64,000 nt of DNA from assembly GCA_905132765.1 (NCBI GenBank), contig CAJHQP010000841.1, forward strand, positions 1 to 64,000, written 5' to 3'. Positions 1-11,959 of the stretch are shown piece after piece; the first letter of the stretch is position 1, and the number at the start of each line of letters is the position of its first letter. Origin of the DNA: Moricandia arvensis. Lineage: Eukaryota > Streptophyta > Magnoliopsida > Brassicales > Brassicaceae. The notes under the pieces are model-generated. The model worked only from the letters and a program-made list of their open reading frames with translations. It was not told the origin of the DNA and did not search any database. The translations under genes were made by a program, and so were the position numbers.

Positions 1-1343
1 GTTTAGTATATATGTCGCTTTAGTATTGGTAGATCTAAATTTATATAACTATTAATACAATTAGGGATGTCAGTCCAATCTGTAGCCCGCACGTAAGGCC
101 CATATAGACCCATCATGGAACATGTCTAGACAAGTAATTAATTGTCCATAAATAGCGGGTCACGCTTGTTTACTCCAAGCAATTTGTGGGTAGGTGGATC
201 GTAACCCATCACAGGTTAACGGGTTGACCGTACAAGATAATCAATTCTTCATCTTCTCTCATTTGGTGCCTCGAGTCTATCTGATTTGGAATCGCCATTT
301 ATGATTTCCCAATTTAAGCTCATGTATGTTATAGTTTAAGTACATATAAAGGATGAATGCATGTCTTTAGATTCGTTCAAAATCATCGAGAGAGATAGAT
401 AAGGAGTCACGGGGAGGTAGCTCATTCAAACTCCTGCGATGGAGATGGAAGCCCGACACCATGTGAAAAATAATAAAACGATTCATAGTAACCGAAATCT
501 AATTAAAAATAAGAAATTGCATAAAAATTTATTTAAAGGAGATTATGTACAAAATCTTGTGAAGTTATATACGATGGCAGTCGTTTACATGTGTACATTT
601 TTGAGATAAAATTGGATACAATTATGATAAAATGTTCATTTGATGGAGAAATTTTGATTTAACAGTTTTTTAACAAAAGATAAATCACCAATTACATCAT
701 CATATAATCTCTATTTCTATTACAAATGATGATCAACTACCTGCAATACTGATGAACAACTCCATAAATAATGATTCCACGATGAAGCTATCCCCGAAAT
801 ATTTGGATCAACGGATGGTTCTACATGTACAACATCCTCGATAGACAGACTCTCTCCGCAGCAAATGATCACAACAGACAACTCAACATGCAGTGCTCTA
901 GAACCTCCTATAAGCTTTGCATCATATAATATGCAAGAAATTACATTATTTAGGATTCAAACCCCAACCATAAGTGTAGAAGCCTTTAGACCTTAGCCTT
1001 AGGCAATTGTGCTTCCACAATTTTGATTTAACAGTATCACCAACATTTTACATATGCAATAAAGTTTTCGAACCAATGGTTTGTAACTAAACAAAAACAA
1101 ATATGGTTTAACATATTTTCTTTTTCTAATTATCTAGTTTCAACATCCATTACTACTTCCTTAACTAGCAAGTTATTTTGATATTAATTTAACTCACTTT
1201 ATATGTTTCATTTTGAGTCTAATATGATTCTTTTGATTCATTCATATATTTATATTTAGTACTATTAAGAAAATTATTCGGAGATGATTTTTCATGTTAA
1301 TACTAGTAATACATACATTACATATTATTATTTGGGAACATAC
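1..1343. other. AT-rich sequence, no gene recognised
   Basis: Low-complexity AT-rich plant DNA. The only open frames are short and have no recognisable motif. A short phrase (ttttgatttaacag) occurs near 652 and again near 1022, but I could not tie it to a known element. I see nothing else supportable before the CACTA terminus at 1347. Confidence 0.6.
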
Positions 1344-1346
1344 TTA

Positions 1347-3535
1347 CACCACAAGAAAATATACACTTGACAACATCCGATTTTGTAGTTAATTCGTCAC
1401 AAATGATGTGTTGCAACGAATTAACCACGATTACTGATTCGTTGAAAATCGTCCGTCGTAACATGTAATTCATCGTAATTTGCTCGTTAGCGTTACAATA
1501 TTTTTTTTCGTCGTAAAGTCGTCGTTCAATGTTCATAAGTTTTACAAGGAATGAACAAGGGCTTTCTTGTTAATTCGTTGTAAATTTTACGAGTAATTAA
1601 CAAAGGCTTCTTTGTTAATTCGTTGTAAATTTTACGAGATATTAACAAAGGTTCCCTTGTTGATTCGTTGTAAATAAAATTACAAATTTATTTCAATTTT
1701 TTATTTTTCTTAAGAATAGTAAATTTAAAAAAAACTATAAAATGAAAGAAAATTTATGAAATCATAATATTTATGAAATTTATAAATATTAAAATTTAAA
1801 TTTATAATACATAAACAAAAATAAATCTAAAAATCTATAAAACAAAGCAACGTTGAAGTCGTTGAAGAGCTCCAAGCTGCTCATGTCAGCTCTTCTCTCT
1901 AACTCCTCGTCCTCCTCCGCAGAACGGATTGATAGATCTGGAATCTTGAGGTTACACCGCCTGATCACTGTAATGTGGATGTTTTTCTCCTCTATTCTTA
2001 GGAACCATCTACAAACAAAATCTAAAACAATATAAAAATAGTCTTCAATTCCGCAATATAATATATAAATTTCATAACCTAATTTAGTTTCTCATCCAAA
2101 CTAGTTCCATTACCTAAACTAAAAACCTATACTAACAATCTAAATTAACAACATAAACTATAAAATTTGAAAATTAAAAAGGAAAATGACTAACCTTTGT
2201 TGGGTTAGAAGTGATGATCTAGATAGAGTGGAGAGGAAGAGACAAGGAGGGAGAGGTGAAATGGTTCGAGTATATATATAGAGAAGTATATGTCTTCGTG
2301 AAGTTGTCATAATATTATGATGAATTAACTATGTCCAGTGTTTTTCAATTACGACGAATCTACCACATCCTGCATTTATCAATAACGACGACATTGCGAC
2401 AAATCTATAATGACGACAGCCACTTGTGCTCCCAACCAATAATGTTTAATTTGCCAACCATAAAAATATAGTTACTTAAATAGATATTTTGATTATTAAC
2501 ATAAATATATTATTAAAACACTAAAATAAACCCCTGATTAATCCACGTGTAACCTCCGCTTAACTAATTCGACACTAGGTCCTAACCAACCGCACGGATA
2601 GCCCCTAGCATATTTCCGAACAAGGGTTATAACTACTTTATGACAAAATGGATTTACGAAAAATCTACCACATCCGTGTTTTTATTTTATGACGAATTTA
2701 CGAGTCCCACGTCTAAAACCCTAAACATGTAAAACCCAAACCCAGTTACCTTAAACTCAACTCCTTAAACATGATTCTCTAAACCCTGACACTCATCTAT
2801 TAACTCTTTTTTTTCTAAACACATGCATTAAGTCTGAAATTCATTTAAAAAGGAAACAATTGTTTGAACATGGAAACATAATTATGAAAATTTGTTACAT
2901 CATTTAGAATTATCATCTGCATTATCATCACTTTTATCAAACTCATCTTCATTTTCTTCATCCGTCATATCGTCGAGAAGATCTTCCTATTCACATTTAT
3001 TCGGATCAAACTCACTTTTGTTATATCTTCGTTCGAATTAACATCAACAACTCCAAATTTGTTTAACAGGTGCAATTTCCTTTCCGCTGATACGTCCTGA
3101 ACACTTCTGTTGACGGGGTCAAGCCATTCACATTGAAGAGGACATATTTTAATTTTATTAAACCGGGGAATTCTAATTCAATAATCTCTTGCAAGATCCC
3201 ATAGAAAAGTGTTTAACCTTTCACACATATTTTGTATTACTTATTGTCCCAAATCTTCCATACACCTACCATTTCAGTTTTACTCGTACATTCATCGGTA
3301 ATGAATTGTAAACACTTCCCTCGTATAATGATTGTTATTTTACATCTTTTTACGAGAAATCTTCTATTGCCTTGTAAAATTCTCGCAAAGTTACATGTAT
3401 TTTACGAGGAAATATTTTCCTCATAATTTACTTAGATTTTACGATGATTTACTTTTTTCTCGTACTATCATCATCAGCTCCTCGTCAATTTATGACGACC
3501 CATATTCCTCGTTATCGACGTGTTTTCTTGTAGTG
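1347..3535. mobile_element. Non-autonomous CACTA (En/Spm-type) DNA transposon
   Basis: The left end reads CACCACAAGAAAA and the right end is TTTTCTTGTAGTG, the reverse complement of CACTACAAGAAAA, giving a 13-bp terminal inverted repeat with one mismatch. The element is flanked by a perfect 3-bp direct repeat TTA (1344-1346 and 3536-3538), the target duplication expected of CACTA elements. Both subterminal zones are full of short motifs such as cgtcgtaa, tcgttgtaaattttacgag and acgacgaat, in both orientations, typical TnpA-binding-like subterminal repeats. The 2.19-kb interior has no intact transposase, so the copy is non-autonomous, with one possible transposase remnant at about 2.9-3.2 kb. 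Confidence 0.9.
2890..3190 (-). pseudogene. Remnant of a CACTA TNP2 C-terminal (DUF4216-like) region
   Basis: Read on the minus strand, about 3.18 to 3.05 kb translates to a stretch containing KICPLQCEWLDPVNRSV, close to the 'lF.CeWvDp.' signature of the DUF4216 domain near the C-terminus of plant TNP2 transposases. It is followed by an acidic, poorly conserved tail and then stops. It lies inside the non-autonomous element, so it is probably what an internal deletion left of an autonomous parent. The match rests on a short motif. Confidence 0.45.
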
Positions 3536-3549
3536 TTAACTAAATATTT

Positions 3550-3776
3550 GCAAATTATTTTAATTTGATTGGTCAAAATTATGAATGAAATGTGACTTCA
3601 ATTATAATTAAAATTGAACTTATTGATTTGGCTGATGAGATGACATTCTTTACCAACTTTAAGCAAATTTATTTTAATTTGATTGGTCAAAATTATGAAT
3701 GAAATGTGACTTCAATTATAATTAAAATTGAACTTATTGATTTGGCTGATGAGATGACATTCTTTACCAACTTTTA
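3550..3776. repeat. 113-bp tandem duplication, two copies
   Basis: A block starting gcaaattattttaatttgat is repeated immediately downstream with a period of 113 bp. The copies are almost identical (single-base insertions near 3668 and at the end), so the duplication is recent relative to the surrounding decay. It begins 12 bp beyond the right target duplication of the CACTA element. Confidence 0.95.
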
Positions 3777-4126
3777 AGCAAAAAGAAAATTATATTCCAA
3801 TATTTTCAATTTATGAAATAAACAAAATTTGTATTATTAACAGTACCAAAATTTAACTATAAAATAAATTTTACAGTATCAACTTTTTAGCATTCCTTTG
3901 ACATTATTTGAGAAGTAATTTGCCATGTGTCATCGACACATTGATTTTGAAAGAAAAATGATGACATATCATACTAAAAATGATTACATAGCTTAAAATT
4001 AATTTTGACATAGATATTTACATTAAATGTTGATTTATATTTTGGTAAGCTTTTTAAAATATGGTAATAACTCATCATTAATATAACAATAAATAATATA
4101 ATAGTAAACATAGAAATATAATAATA
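3777..4126. other. AT-rich spacer, nothing recognised
   Basis: AT-rich sequence with no convincing reading frame, terminal repeat or RNA motif, ending at the putative Helitron 3' end. Confidence 0.5.
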
Positions 4127-5300
4127 ATAGGATCGGCCCGTCCTATGGGCGGGATATACTTTACTTATGATCTAGGTTATTATTTTAATATGATTTTGTA
4201 GTTTGTGTTTTAAGTTTGCATTTGCAAAAGATATGTATTGTATGTTCTAAAAATTGGTGGGTTTTGAATCGATTATGTTTGGTTGGACGTTATGAAAGTT
4301 CTTCTAGTGAATGGATGTATTATTCTAGATTGGTTACAAGTGTTGGGTTCATCCTTTTTGTAAGGTGTTATTAACTGGGTTTGTGAATAGTGTTTGATGC
4401 TTCTTGTACCGGAAAATAACGTTGTTATATGTATTTGTAATTTTTTTTGGTTCATGTGGTGTGAGTATTTACTTGTTAGCCAAACAATCTTTAAGTCTTT
4501 AATTTCTAATAACATATTTATGAATTGTTTTTAACAATCTTACATATGTTTGTAATTTTGGTTAATTTGTAGAGATGTTCAATCCGAATTTCAGTTTTTA
4601 GGTATTTTGATTTATAAAAATAGCGACCATAATAAAACCATAGATACTTTGATTTAGTTTTGTTTATATACTACCAACAAAAATAAATATATTTAGCTTT
4701 TCTAACATTTTATGAATTATATATCAATTTTACTAAAACATAAAGAGATTTTTGTATTATAATTTTAAGTGGAACATTTTTTTTGTTTTCTTATACTATT
4801 AAAATAATTAGTAAAAATATAAAATTAATATCAATAATAAAGTTCATGAGTTAAAAATAAATAAATTTATAATATTATTAAATGATTAAATATTAGCAAA
4901 AATATTTGTCACCAAAAAAATCAATAAATATAGTTTACTTAGTTTGATAAAAGTGAAAAAAGAATTTCAAACTTAAAATAAAATATAAAACTGCATAAAT
5001 CAACATTTTATATAAAAAGATCGTATCATAAAAATTATATATTATTAATTATATTATATAAGTTACATGTTGTTATACTGTTATATTTAATAAATCGTAG
5101 TGTTTTAATGTTCGGAACACATGTCGCGATATATATTATTAATTATATTATATAAGTTACATATTGTTATATTGTTATATTTAATAAATGTAGAATTTTA
5201 ATGTTCGGGACACGTGTCACGCTGTCAAGAAACGACTTGTGACGTGGAATCCTATGTGCAACTTAAGAGTGATCAAAACACTCTTATATATATATATAGA
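4127..5300 (-). mobile_element. Non-autonomous Helitron (ATREP-like)
   Basis: On the minus strand the element starts at 5300 with TCTATATATATATATAAGAG, followed by the Arabidopsis-type Helitron leader (ctcttaagttgcacataggattccacgtca-like, read from 5288 downwards), with an A just before the TC. The other end carries a GC-rich hairpin (CCCGCCC, loop, GGACGGG; + strand 4136-4153) a few bases before a CTAT terminus, a slightly degenerate CTRR end. There is no target duplication, as expected for rolling-circle insertion. No RepHel or RPA-like coding sequence is present, so it is non-autonomous. Confidence 0.7.
5036..5221. repeat. 94-bp tandem duplication inside the Helitron
   Basis: Two adjacent copies of a unit containing aattatattatataagttacat, ending in 'atgttcgg(a/g)acac(a/g)tgtc(a/g)cg'. 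The copies differ by scattered substitutions and small indels, so the duplication is older than the 113-bp one at 3550. Confidence 0.85.
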
Positions 5301-7590
5301 TTTATAATTTTGAAATATTATTAAATTTTATTTGTATAATTTTATAATTTTATAATTAAAAAATATTCAAAAGGTTATGCCGTTTTAAGAAAATAAATTT
5401 CTAATCTCCTTACTATCAGTTTCTTTTTAATAACTAAAAATTCTAGAAATATTATTTTGTTTATTTTTGATAATTATATACCTAACAAAAAAATTTCTCT
5501 AAATTTATAGAACTTTATTTAATATATATTTAATAAAAAGAAATAGATAAAAATTTATCCAAGATTGTAATTTTAAATATATACATATATATTATTAAAA
5601 ATATTGTATAAATAAAAATTATTTATTTTATATTAATTTTGACATATAATTAAATTAAGTTATAATTTTAAATATTATAAAAAATAAATAAAATCTAAAA
5701 ACTTACAAACTTTGTTTTGAAATATGATTTAAATTTTCTTCACATGGTGGAAATATAGTATACATCAATGTATTTTATGTAAGATCTTGTTTAAATGAAC
5801 CTTTATGCTATATGCTTCTCTTTCATTAGATTAGAAAATGTTTTTCTAACATTATCCTAGCAAATTTTAACCTCAAAATGAACGCATCTGTAAACGACTG
5901 TCAGCGTATATAGTCGTTGTTACAACTTTAAAAGATTTTGTACATAATATGTTTTCTACGCTCAGTGGACACATGTGTAAATGCATGTATATTAGTGGGT
6001 GGCATGTGTGTGTGTATGTTGGGATAATGTTTTACAAAAAATATATAAGGGATCTAAGGGAGAGAGTACATGACAAGCGAATAAAGGTAAGACATGTGAA
6101 AAGAATCATGCTTTGCGGCAATAGCACGAGGGCCACTATGCGACTTTGTAATCTCGATGTCCTATGTCTTGGCTTCTCCTACTTGAACTCTAGCTTCTTA
6201 TGGCACCCTCTCCGAGTATCTTTTCCACTTAGGATACGGAAAAGACTGTTAGGCATTTAACATTTTACCAAAAAAAAAGAGTGTTGGGCATTATTCTGTA
6301 TCTCACAAAAGTTTATACAAAAGTTTAAGAGTTTTTTTTTTGCTGTCGAGAATCAAATTCAAGTTCTGATATACATTCTCTAAAAATGCATTTCCATTTC
6401 ATATAACTTGAATAATATTTGATTAGTTATACCAATATCAGTAAGCAGTTACTAATAAAATAAAGTTGCAAACTAATGAGATTTCATGATTTATATATAT
6501 ACAGGAATATTTTGTTTTATTTTTAATTTCTGAATCATTTCAATTATATGGGGAGTGAGAATTGTATACTCTTGAGTCTTGAATCAAGCTAGTTTTACAA
6601 GTACGTCTATCCGTTTTACTTTAAAGAAAAGGTAACTTTACATTCGTTTTTCTTTTCATAAATAACTAGACTTGTTTGCAAATCGCGAATAGTCTCATTT
6701 AGATATGTACGTGATGAAAATGCTGGCTTGGCTTCGCTATAAAACTAAAGTAATGTTCCTTATATGTTTTGAGTCTTGACTATCGTCTCTTTTGCTTCTT
6801 GTCAAAATAAAACGGCGTTCAGATTATTCGGATACTTGTGTATATATGAAATTTATTAATGATGTGTTAAGGTTTATTTTCATTTATAACATATAATTTT
6901 TTTGAAATAATATAAATATATAGAGGGTGAGAAAAAATATAAATCCGAGTCGAGAGTTGGAACTGAATAGTGTGAGAACAATGTGGAAATGAAAAGTCGA
7001 AATTTTTGCTTTTTTGTCCTATCAAGAAAAAAAGGAAATAGGATGCCAAGGGGAGACTTACTTTGGGAAATCATATGTACATAAATATCTATATGTTTAT
7101 CTAACTTTACTCTGATATTTGCCTATATTAATAGTTTCTTTACATCATATGCTATTATATTGTTCAAACAAGAGATGATATGAGAATGCAGAACGGAACA
7201 AAACAACCAACAAAACATAATCTCCATGAAAAACATGTGTGACTTGACTAATGAATCATTTGTTCAGTTTTGCGCCCATGAATAATAATAATAATAAAAT
7301 CTTGAAATTCTGAAATCTGCATCTAGTGAAGTTAACTCATTAAGTTATGTCGAAAATTTTGGTTATGCTGTCGGTTCTTGAGTCATTGATAGTTCAGTTA
7401 TATATTTGAACATTTCTTATATATCAATTAGGACCCTCGGAACGATGAAATTTGTTTGTCCCCTCTTACACCAAACTGGATTTGAATGTTTTTTAATTCC
7501 TTTCGAAAACTAACTGTAGTGGATCTTTCATAACTTTAGAAGTACTGCATCTTTAGAACTTAAAGGAATTTATTAGGTATGTTAGAGTAT
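5301..7590. other. AT-rich intergenic stretch without a supported gene
   Basis: About 2.3 kb of AT-rich DNA. The longest frame (5949-6260, 103 codons) has no recognisable domain, and the minus-strand frames near 6.9-7.1 kb are low-complexity. A short (aat)n run sits near 7281. I cannot support a gene, RNA or mobile element here. Confidence 0.5.
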
Positions 7591-7609
7591 TACTAATCTG
7601 TTACAAGTA

Positions 7610-8045
7610 AACATGCTATTTTCAACAGAAAAATTTGTCGGAAATTCGTCAAAATATAGCATTTCCAGTGGAAATCTGATAAATCTGTTTTATCAGGTTT
7701 ATCTCATCAAAAAAAATCAGGATTTTTTTTCCAGAATCTCAATGAAATCGAGACTGACGAGATTGTCGAAAACTTGTCAGAAATATTCTTGACAGACACC
7801 AAGTTTGTCGAAAAAAAAATTGACGTCGGGAAAATTTTCGACGCACAAAAGTCTGTCAGAACTTTTTCAACGACCAAATTTTCGTTAGTAATTTTCCCCA
7901 AGAAGATATACTTGTCGGGAAATTTTCCAAGGAATTAACGCCGACCTTTTCTCAAAGAATTCTCAATGATTGTTTCTTATGATTCTTTTCATCGACAACT
8001 GTCAGAAATTGTTTCGTCGGTACTTCGTCATAAGTTATTGAAATA
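7610..8045. repeat. CACTA subterminal repeat region, left side of copy 1
   Basis: Many short, divergent repeats of the type tttgtcggaaattcgtc / gacaaacttgtcgg / cgtcggtacttcgtc, in both orientations. The same vocabulary (gtcggaaatt, cgacgaaatttt, tttccggacgg) occurs at 20.76-21.06 kb. Such arrays near CACTA ends are known binding regions for TnpA-like proteins. Confidence 0.65.
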
Positions 8046-8189
8046 TATTTTTAAAATTTTTATTTAAATATAATATTTTTATTTGAAAAAATAAAAATTA
8101 ATTAAAAACGCATAATTAAAAATGTTATATGTAAATGCTTCATTAGGAAATCAAAATTATAAATATTTGATATTTTAAAAAAATTTTAG

Positions 8190-8810
8190 AAATCATCGCT
8201 CCACTGTTACATCCTCTCCATCTAGTTATTGTTTTGAGCAATTTTCATATGATTTTCCGCCAGCAGAGCCATGACCATTTGATTTTGGTACATAATCATT
8301 GCATTTTGGGGACTCTAAATATTTGATCCACTCATCCTTGTTCTTCATATGTTCCATAAGCTCGGGATCAGCACTGCTCGGAAATTGCACCAAAGAAGAA
8401 GCAGTCTGGGCTCGACGAACTAACCCAATTAAATGACATTTCTTCTTGGGAACGGCATGCGAGAATAAAAAAAGTATTTAAATGATAATCTGATTAATTG
8501 GTGTAAGGTAAATGAAATCGTTGACAAGTAGCTCAAGAATTAGGTTGCTGAAATGTTCTCGAGTGATGTTGTTGGAAGCAGAATATCCAGCTGTGAACAT
8601 AAATTCTGAGAAAAAATGATGTTGTCTATTTGGGAGTAGATGAGCTGGATGACTTCATTGATAAAAGGATCATGAATTACACCTGCCTGCTTGTTCGTGT
8701 ATGCTCCCCTCAGACAACTTCAAATCCTCGATGGGTTTACCATTGTTTTCAATTGTGGATTGGGCTTCAACTTTGAACAGTTTGCTGGACCTATCTTCAA
8801 CGAGGTGGGA
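8190..8810 (-). pseudogene. Ptta/En/Spm plant transposase (TnpA-like), C-terminal remnant
   Basis: The minus-strand translation contains DPELMEHMKNKDEWIKYLES and, further upstream, AYTNKQAGVIHDPFINEVI and NGKPIEDLKLSEG. These match the conserved C-terminal part of the plant CACTA second protein (PF03004-type): a T.k..G...dp.v.e motif followed by the EHMKNKDEW block. One probable intron or frameshift lies around 8.45-8.5 kb. The N-terminal half is missing, because copia sequence begins at about 8.82 kb. The product would bind CACTA subterminal repeats; this copy cannot make one. Confidence 0.65.
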
Positions 8811-8824
8811 TTCAGTCGTGAAGG

Positions 8825-9318
8825 AAACATATCACGTGTACTGGGCCAAATATGTCGAAGGCCCAAAGGAAGACAAAACTCGGTCTGGGTCAGTTAGGCC
8901 GTTATAACGGCTGCTGAGTCAGCTTCGTCTTGCTCTCGAGCTGAGTACCTGCAAAACAGAGAAAGGAAGTGAGAGAGAAAAGAGACAAAGAGAGAGATCG
9001 ACAAGAAGAGTCTTATCTCGAGAGAGAAGAGCGACATAGATGACTGAGAAGATTCCGGAGCTGCTTCTATAGAGAATCCGACTACCGATGGTGTATTTCG
9101 GAGTGTATGAGTTCATACCAAGACTTTGTATCGATCAAGCTATAGTGAAGCTTGAGAGTTTCGATCTCTCCCCATACAATAGACAATGAAGTCTGGGTAA
9201 ACAATCTTGATTTTCTTTACTTTTATAGCTCATACATTTAAGAACACATCGAATCAAACCTTAGATCACATGTCAAGATCGTAATCGAGTATAGGTCAAG
9301 CAGTATAAACAATCAACA
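8825..9318 (+). repeat. Copia 1 5' LTR (approximate boundaries)
   Basis: GC-richer sequence than its surroundings, placed immediately upstream of the primer-binding site and ending in ...aatcaaca. The start cannot be fixed because the 3' LTR that would define it is missing; tgaaggaaacatatcacgtg near 8819 is a candidate. Two short open frames at 8691-8907 run across this boundary and are not genes. Confidence 0.5.
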
Positions 9319-9320
9319 AG

Positions 9321-9333
9321 TGATATCAGAGCA
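9321..9333 (+). other. Copia 1 primer-binding site (initiator tRNA-Met type)
   Basis: TGATATCAGAGCA differs by one transition from TGGTATCAGAGC, the sequence complementary to the 3' end of initiator tRNA-Met that nearly all plant copia elements use to prime minus-strand synthesis. It follows the LTR by 2-5 bases. Confidence 0.85.
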
Positions 9334-9460
9334 CTAGGTTGCTTGATAAGGATTTTGCGATCAGATCAGGTCTATAGATTCAGATCTTTATAGATCGAAC
9401 TATTGTTGTGTGTTCGTTGAACTACTGGTGTCTAGATACTCAAGGCTTCCAAGATAAAAA

Positions 9461-10280
9461 ATGGAGCCTACTCAGGGCCGGTTTGAGATGGAGAAGTTCG
9501 ATGGGAAAAGAGATTTTGGAATGTGAAAGTACAAGTTGTTAGGCCAGCTTGAGATTCAGGGATTAACATTTGTACTTGAAGAGAATGCCACATTGTATAA
9601 GACCTCAAGGAAGCTGGAAGAAGGTTCAACACCAGTTCTTGATCCTATCAAAGTTGCAAAGTGATGAATGAACCCATATCTCTAAAGATGTGGAAAGCTT
9701 TGGAATGTGATTATCAAACGAAAACACTACCAAACCGCATCTACCTGAAGCAACAGTTTGCAATTTAAAAGATGGAGGAAACTAAGAACATTGAAGAGAA
9801 TCTGGACGGCTTTCTAAAGCTGATTGGAGACCTTGCTAGCCTTAACATACATGTGAATGATAAAGATCAGGCGATACAAATACTGACAAGCCTGCCACCA
9901 CAGTGTGAAGCTTTAGTTCTTACATTGAAGTATGGCACTGGAAAGGATACGTTGACAATTCAGAATGTCACAACTTCAACATACGCAAAGGAAATTAAAC
10001 TAAAGCAAAGGGGTCTTTTGGGAAGATCCAGATCAAATTCAGAAGGCTTGTATGTTGAATCTCGAGGCAGATAGAGAGAGAAGGGAAACTAAGGAAACAA
10101 TAAATATGGGAGAAACAGATCTAAGTCCCATGATAGCAGGTCTATATCTAGACCAAGATCAAACCGAAGCCTCAACAAAACATGATGCTTTATTTGTGGG
10201 AAAGATGGTCATTGGAAAAGAGAGTGTCCACAAAACTGGAACAATCAGGGAAATAAGACTCAGTGAATGTTGTCTCTAGG
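9461..10280 (+). pseudogene. Copia 1 gag, broken
   Basis: Begins MEPTQGRFEMEKFDGKRDF, the usual start of plant copia gag (the 'eKFdG.nf..W' motif, with the Trp codon now a stop). The frame 9772-10074 covers the middle gag helix region (IEENLDGFLKLIGDLASLNI, LTSLPPQCEALV). A zinc knuckle CFICGKDGHWKREC (CX2CX4HX4C) lies at about 10.19-10.23 kb. At least two frameshifts and several stops separate these pieces. Gag would form the particle shell and bind genomic RNA. Confidence 0.8.
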
Positions 10281-10315
10281 CGAAAGCAAATATGACTGTA
10301 AGTGTTCAAGACACT

Positions 10316-11945
10316 AAAGACGAGTGGGTTTCGGATTAGGGTGTTCATTCCACATAACCCGCAGAGAAATGTACTATTTGATTTTGAAGAGTTGGAAGGA
10401 GGGAAGTTCTTATGGCCAAAAATACTCAGAGTGAGGTCAAAGGGATTGGTAAGATAAAAATTACGAACATGGATAGTGCTGAAGTGATTCTAACGAATGT
10501 CGGATAAATGCCTAACATTGGTAGAAAATTGATATCCTATGGACTTTTAGAGAAAGCAGGTTGTACCTATGAATGTGGAGGTTTCAAGATCGAATTCTAC
10601 AAAGATGGTCAAAGAGTTATCTCAGAAAAGTATAGAGATGGTTATACTATCTACAAGGCAAGGTCTTAACAACTGAAGCAAATATCTCTAAGGCAGAATC
10701 TAATATGACTAATTTATGGCATTCTAGACTTGGTCTTATGAGTATTGCAAATATGAATGTCTTGGTGAAGGATATATTCAACTTAAGGAATTGGATAAAT
10801 TGGATTTCTGTGAAAGCTGTGTGTTGGGTAAATCACACAAACAGAGTTTCCCCACTACTAAATACACAAACAAAGGCATTTAGACTATGTTCATTCTGAC
10901 CTATGTGGTACACCATCTACACCTGCAAGCTTAGGAGGATGCAAACACTTTGTCCAGTTTCATAGATGATTTCTCAAAGGAAGTTTGGGTATACTTCTTA
11001 AGACTAAGGATGAAGCTTTGAGAAATTCAGGGACTGGAAAGAAGCAGTGGAGATCAGGTTGGGAAGAAGATCAATGCTTGCGCACAAATAATGGTTTTGG
11101 AATTCGCAATGAGAGATTTGACAGGCTGTGTAGAGAATCAGGGTAAGAGGCTCATAACTTGCCACCTACATTACACAGTAGAATGGGATTTCTGAACGGA
11201 TGAATAGGACCATCATGGACAGGTAAGAAGCATGTTAGCTGAAAACTGGTTTGCGACAAGAATTTTGGGGCAGAAGCTACACCTACTGTAGTATACCTGA
11301 TAAACATAACTCTGAACTCTAGTATTTGGGTTTAAGCTACCGGAGGAGCTGTGGTCAGGAAGGAACCAATAGTTGTCACATTTGAAAAGGTTCGGGTGCT
11401 CAGCATATGTACACACCATTCAGGAAAAGATAAGTCCAATGGTAGTGAAAAGAACTTTTGTTGGTTATCCATTTGGGGTGAAAGGTTACCGAGTCTGGAT
11501 GGAAGAGGATGGGAAATGTGTCACAAGCAGAAATGTTGTGTTCCATGAGGAGGAGTTATATAAGAAAAAATCAGGCATTGATATCTCTAAGACTTAGGAT
11601 AAACTAAAATAGAACTCAGTGGATAAAAGGAAGGGAAAAAGAGTAACTTTCAATGAGAATCTAATTCAAGGTCCTTCATTAAATGAGTCTCATTCAGGAG
11701 AGCCGCCATCTTCAGGTGGAGCTGATTCAAATTCAGAAGACTCAGAGGATTTTGATTCAGAGAATCATGATCTAGAAGAAACAATTTTAGAAGATTCATG
11801 TGAAGAAGATGGGAATTATGTTTCTAGAGAACAATCACTGGATGAGTATGTTCTAGCCAGAGATAGAAGTCGAAGGAAGAATGTGATACCCCCATCAAGA
11901 TTTGATGATGCTAAGTTAGTTGCATATGCATTACTTGTGTCATAA
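10316..11945 (+). pseudogene. Copia 1 protease, integrase and linker remnants
   Basis: The protease site is recognisable as EWVSD-stop-G at about 10.32 kb, so the active-site Ser of the D-S-G triplet has become a stop. The GAG-pre-integrase domain with HSRLGLMS follows at about 10.72 kb, where the second zinc-binding His of the usual H.RLGH motif is no longer present. Integrase fragments run to about 11.4 kb, including CSAYVHTIQEKISPM and TFVGYPFGVKGYRVW at 11.37-11.55 kb. An acidic, Ser-rich linker with an intact 108-codon frame (11619-11945) leads toward RT. No segment could act alone. Confidence 0.75.
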
Positions 11946-11959
11946 AAGTTAGAGATTGA

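Noticed and set aside
5949..6260. 103-codon plus-strand open frame
   Set aside because: No domain, no homology I recognise, and no splice or promoter context; this length is expected by chance.
8691..8907. Two overlapping 68-codon plus-strand frames
   Set aside because: They run across the junction of the Ptta remnant and the copia LTR and match neither.
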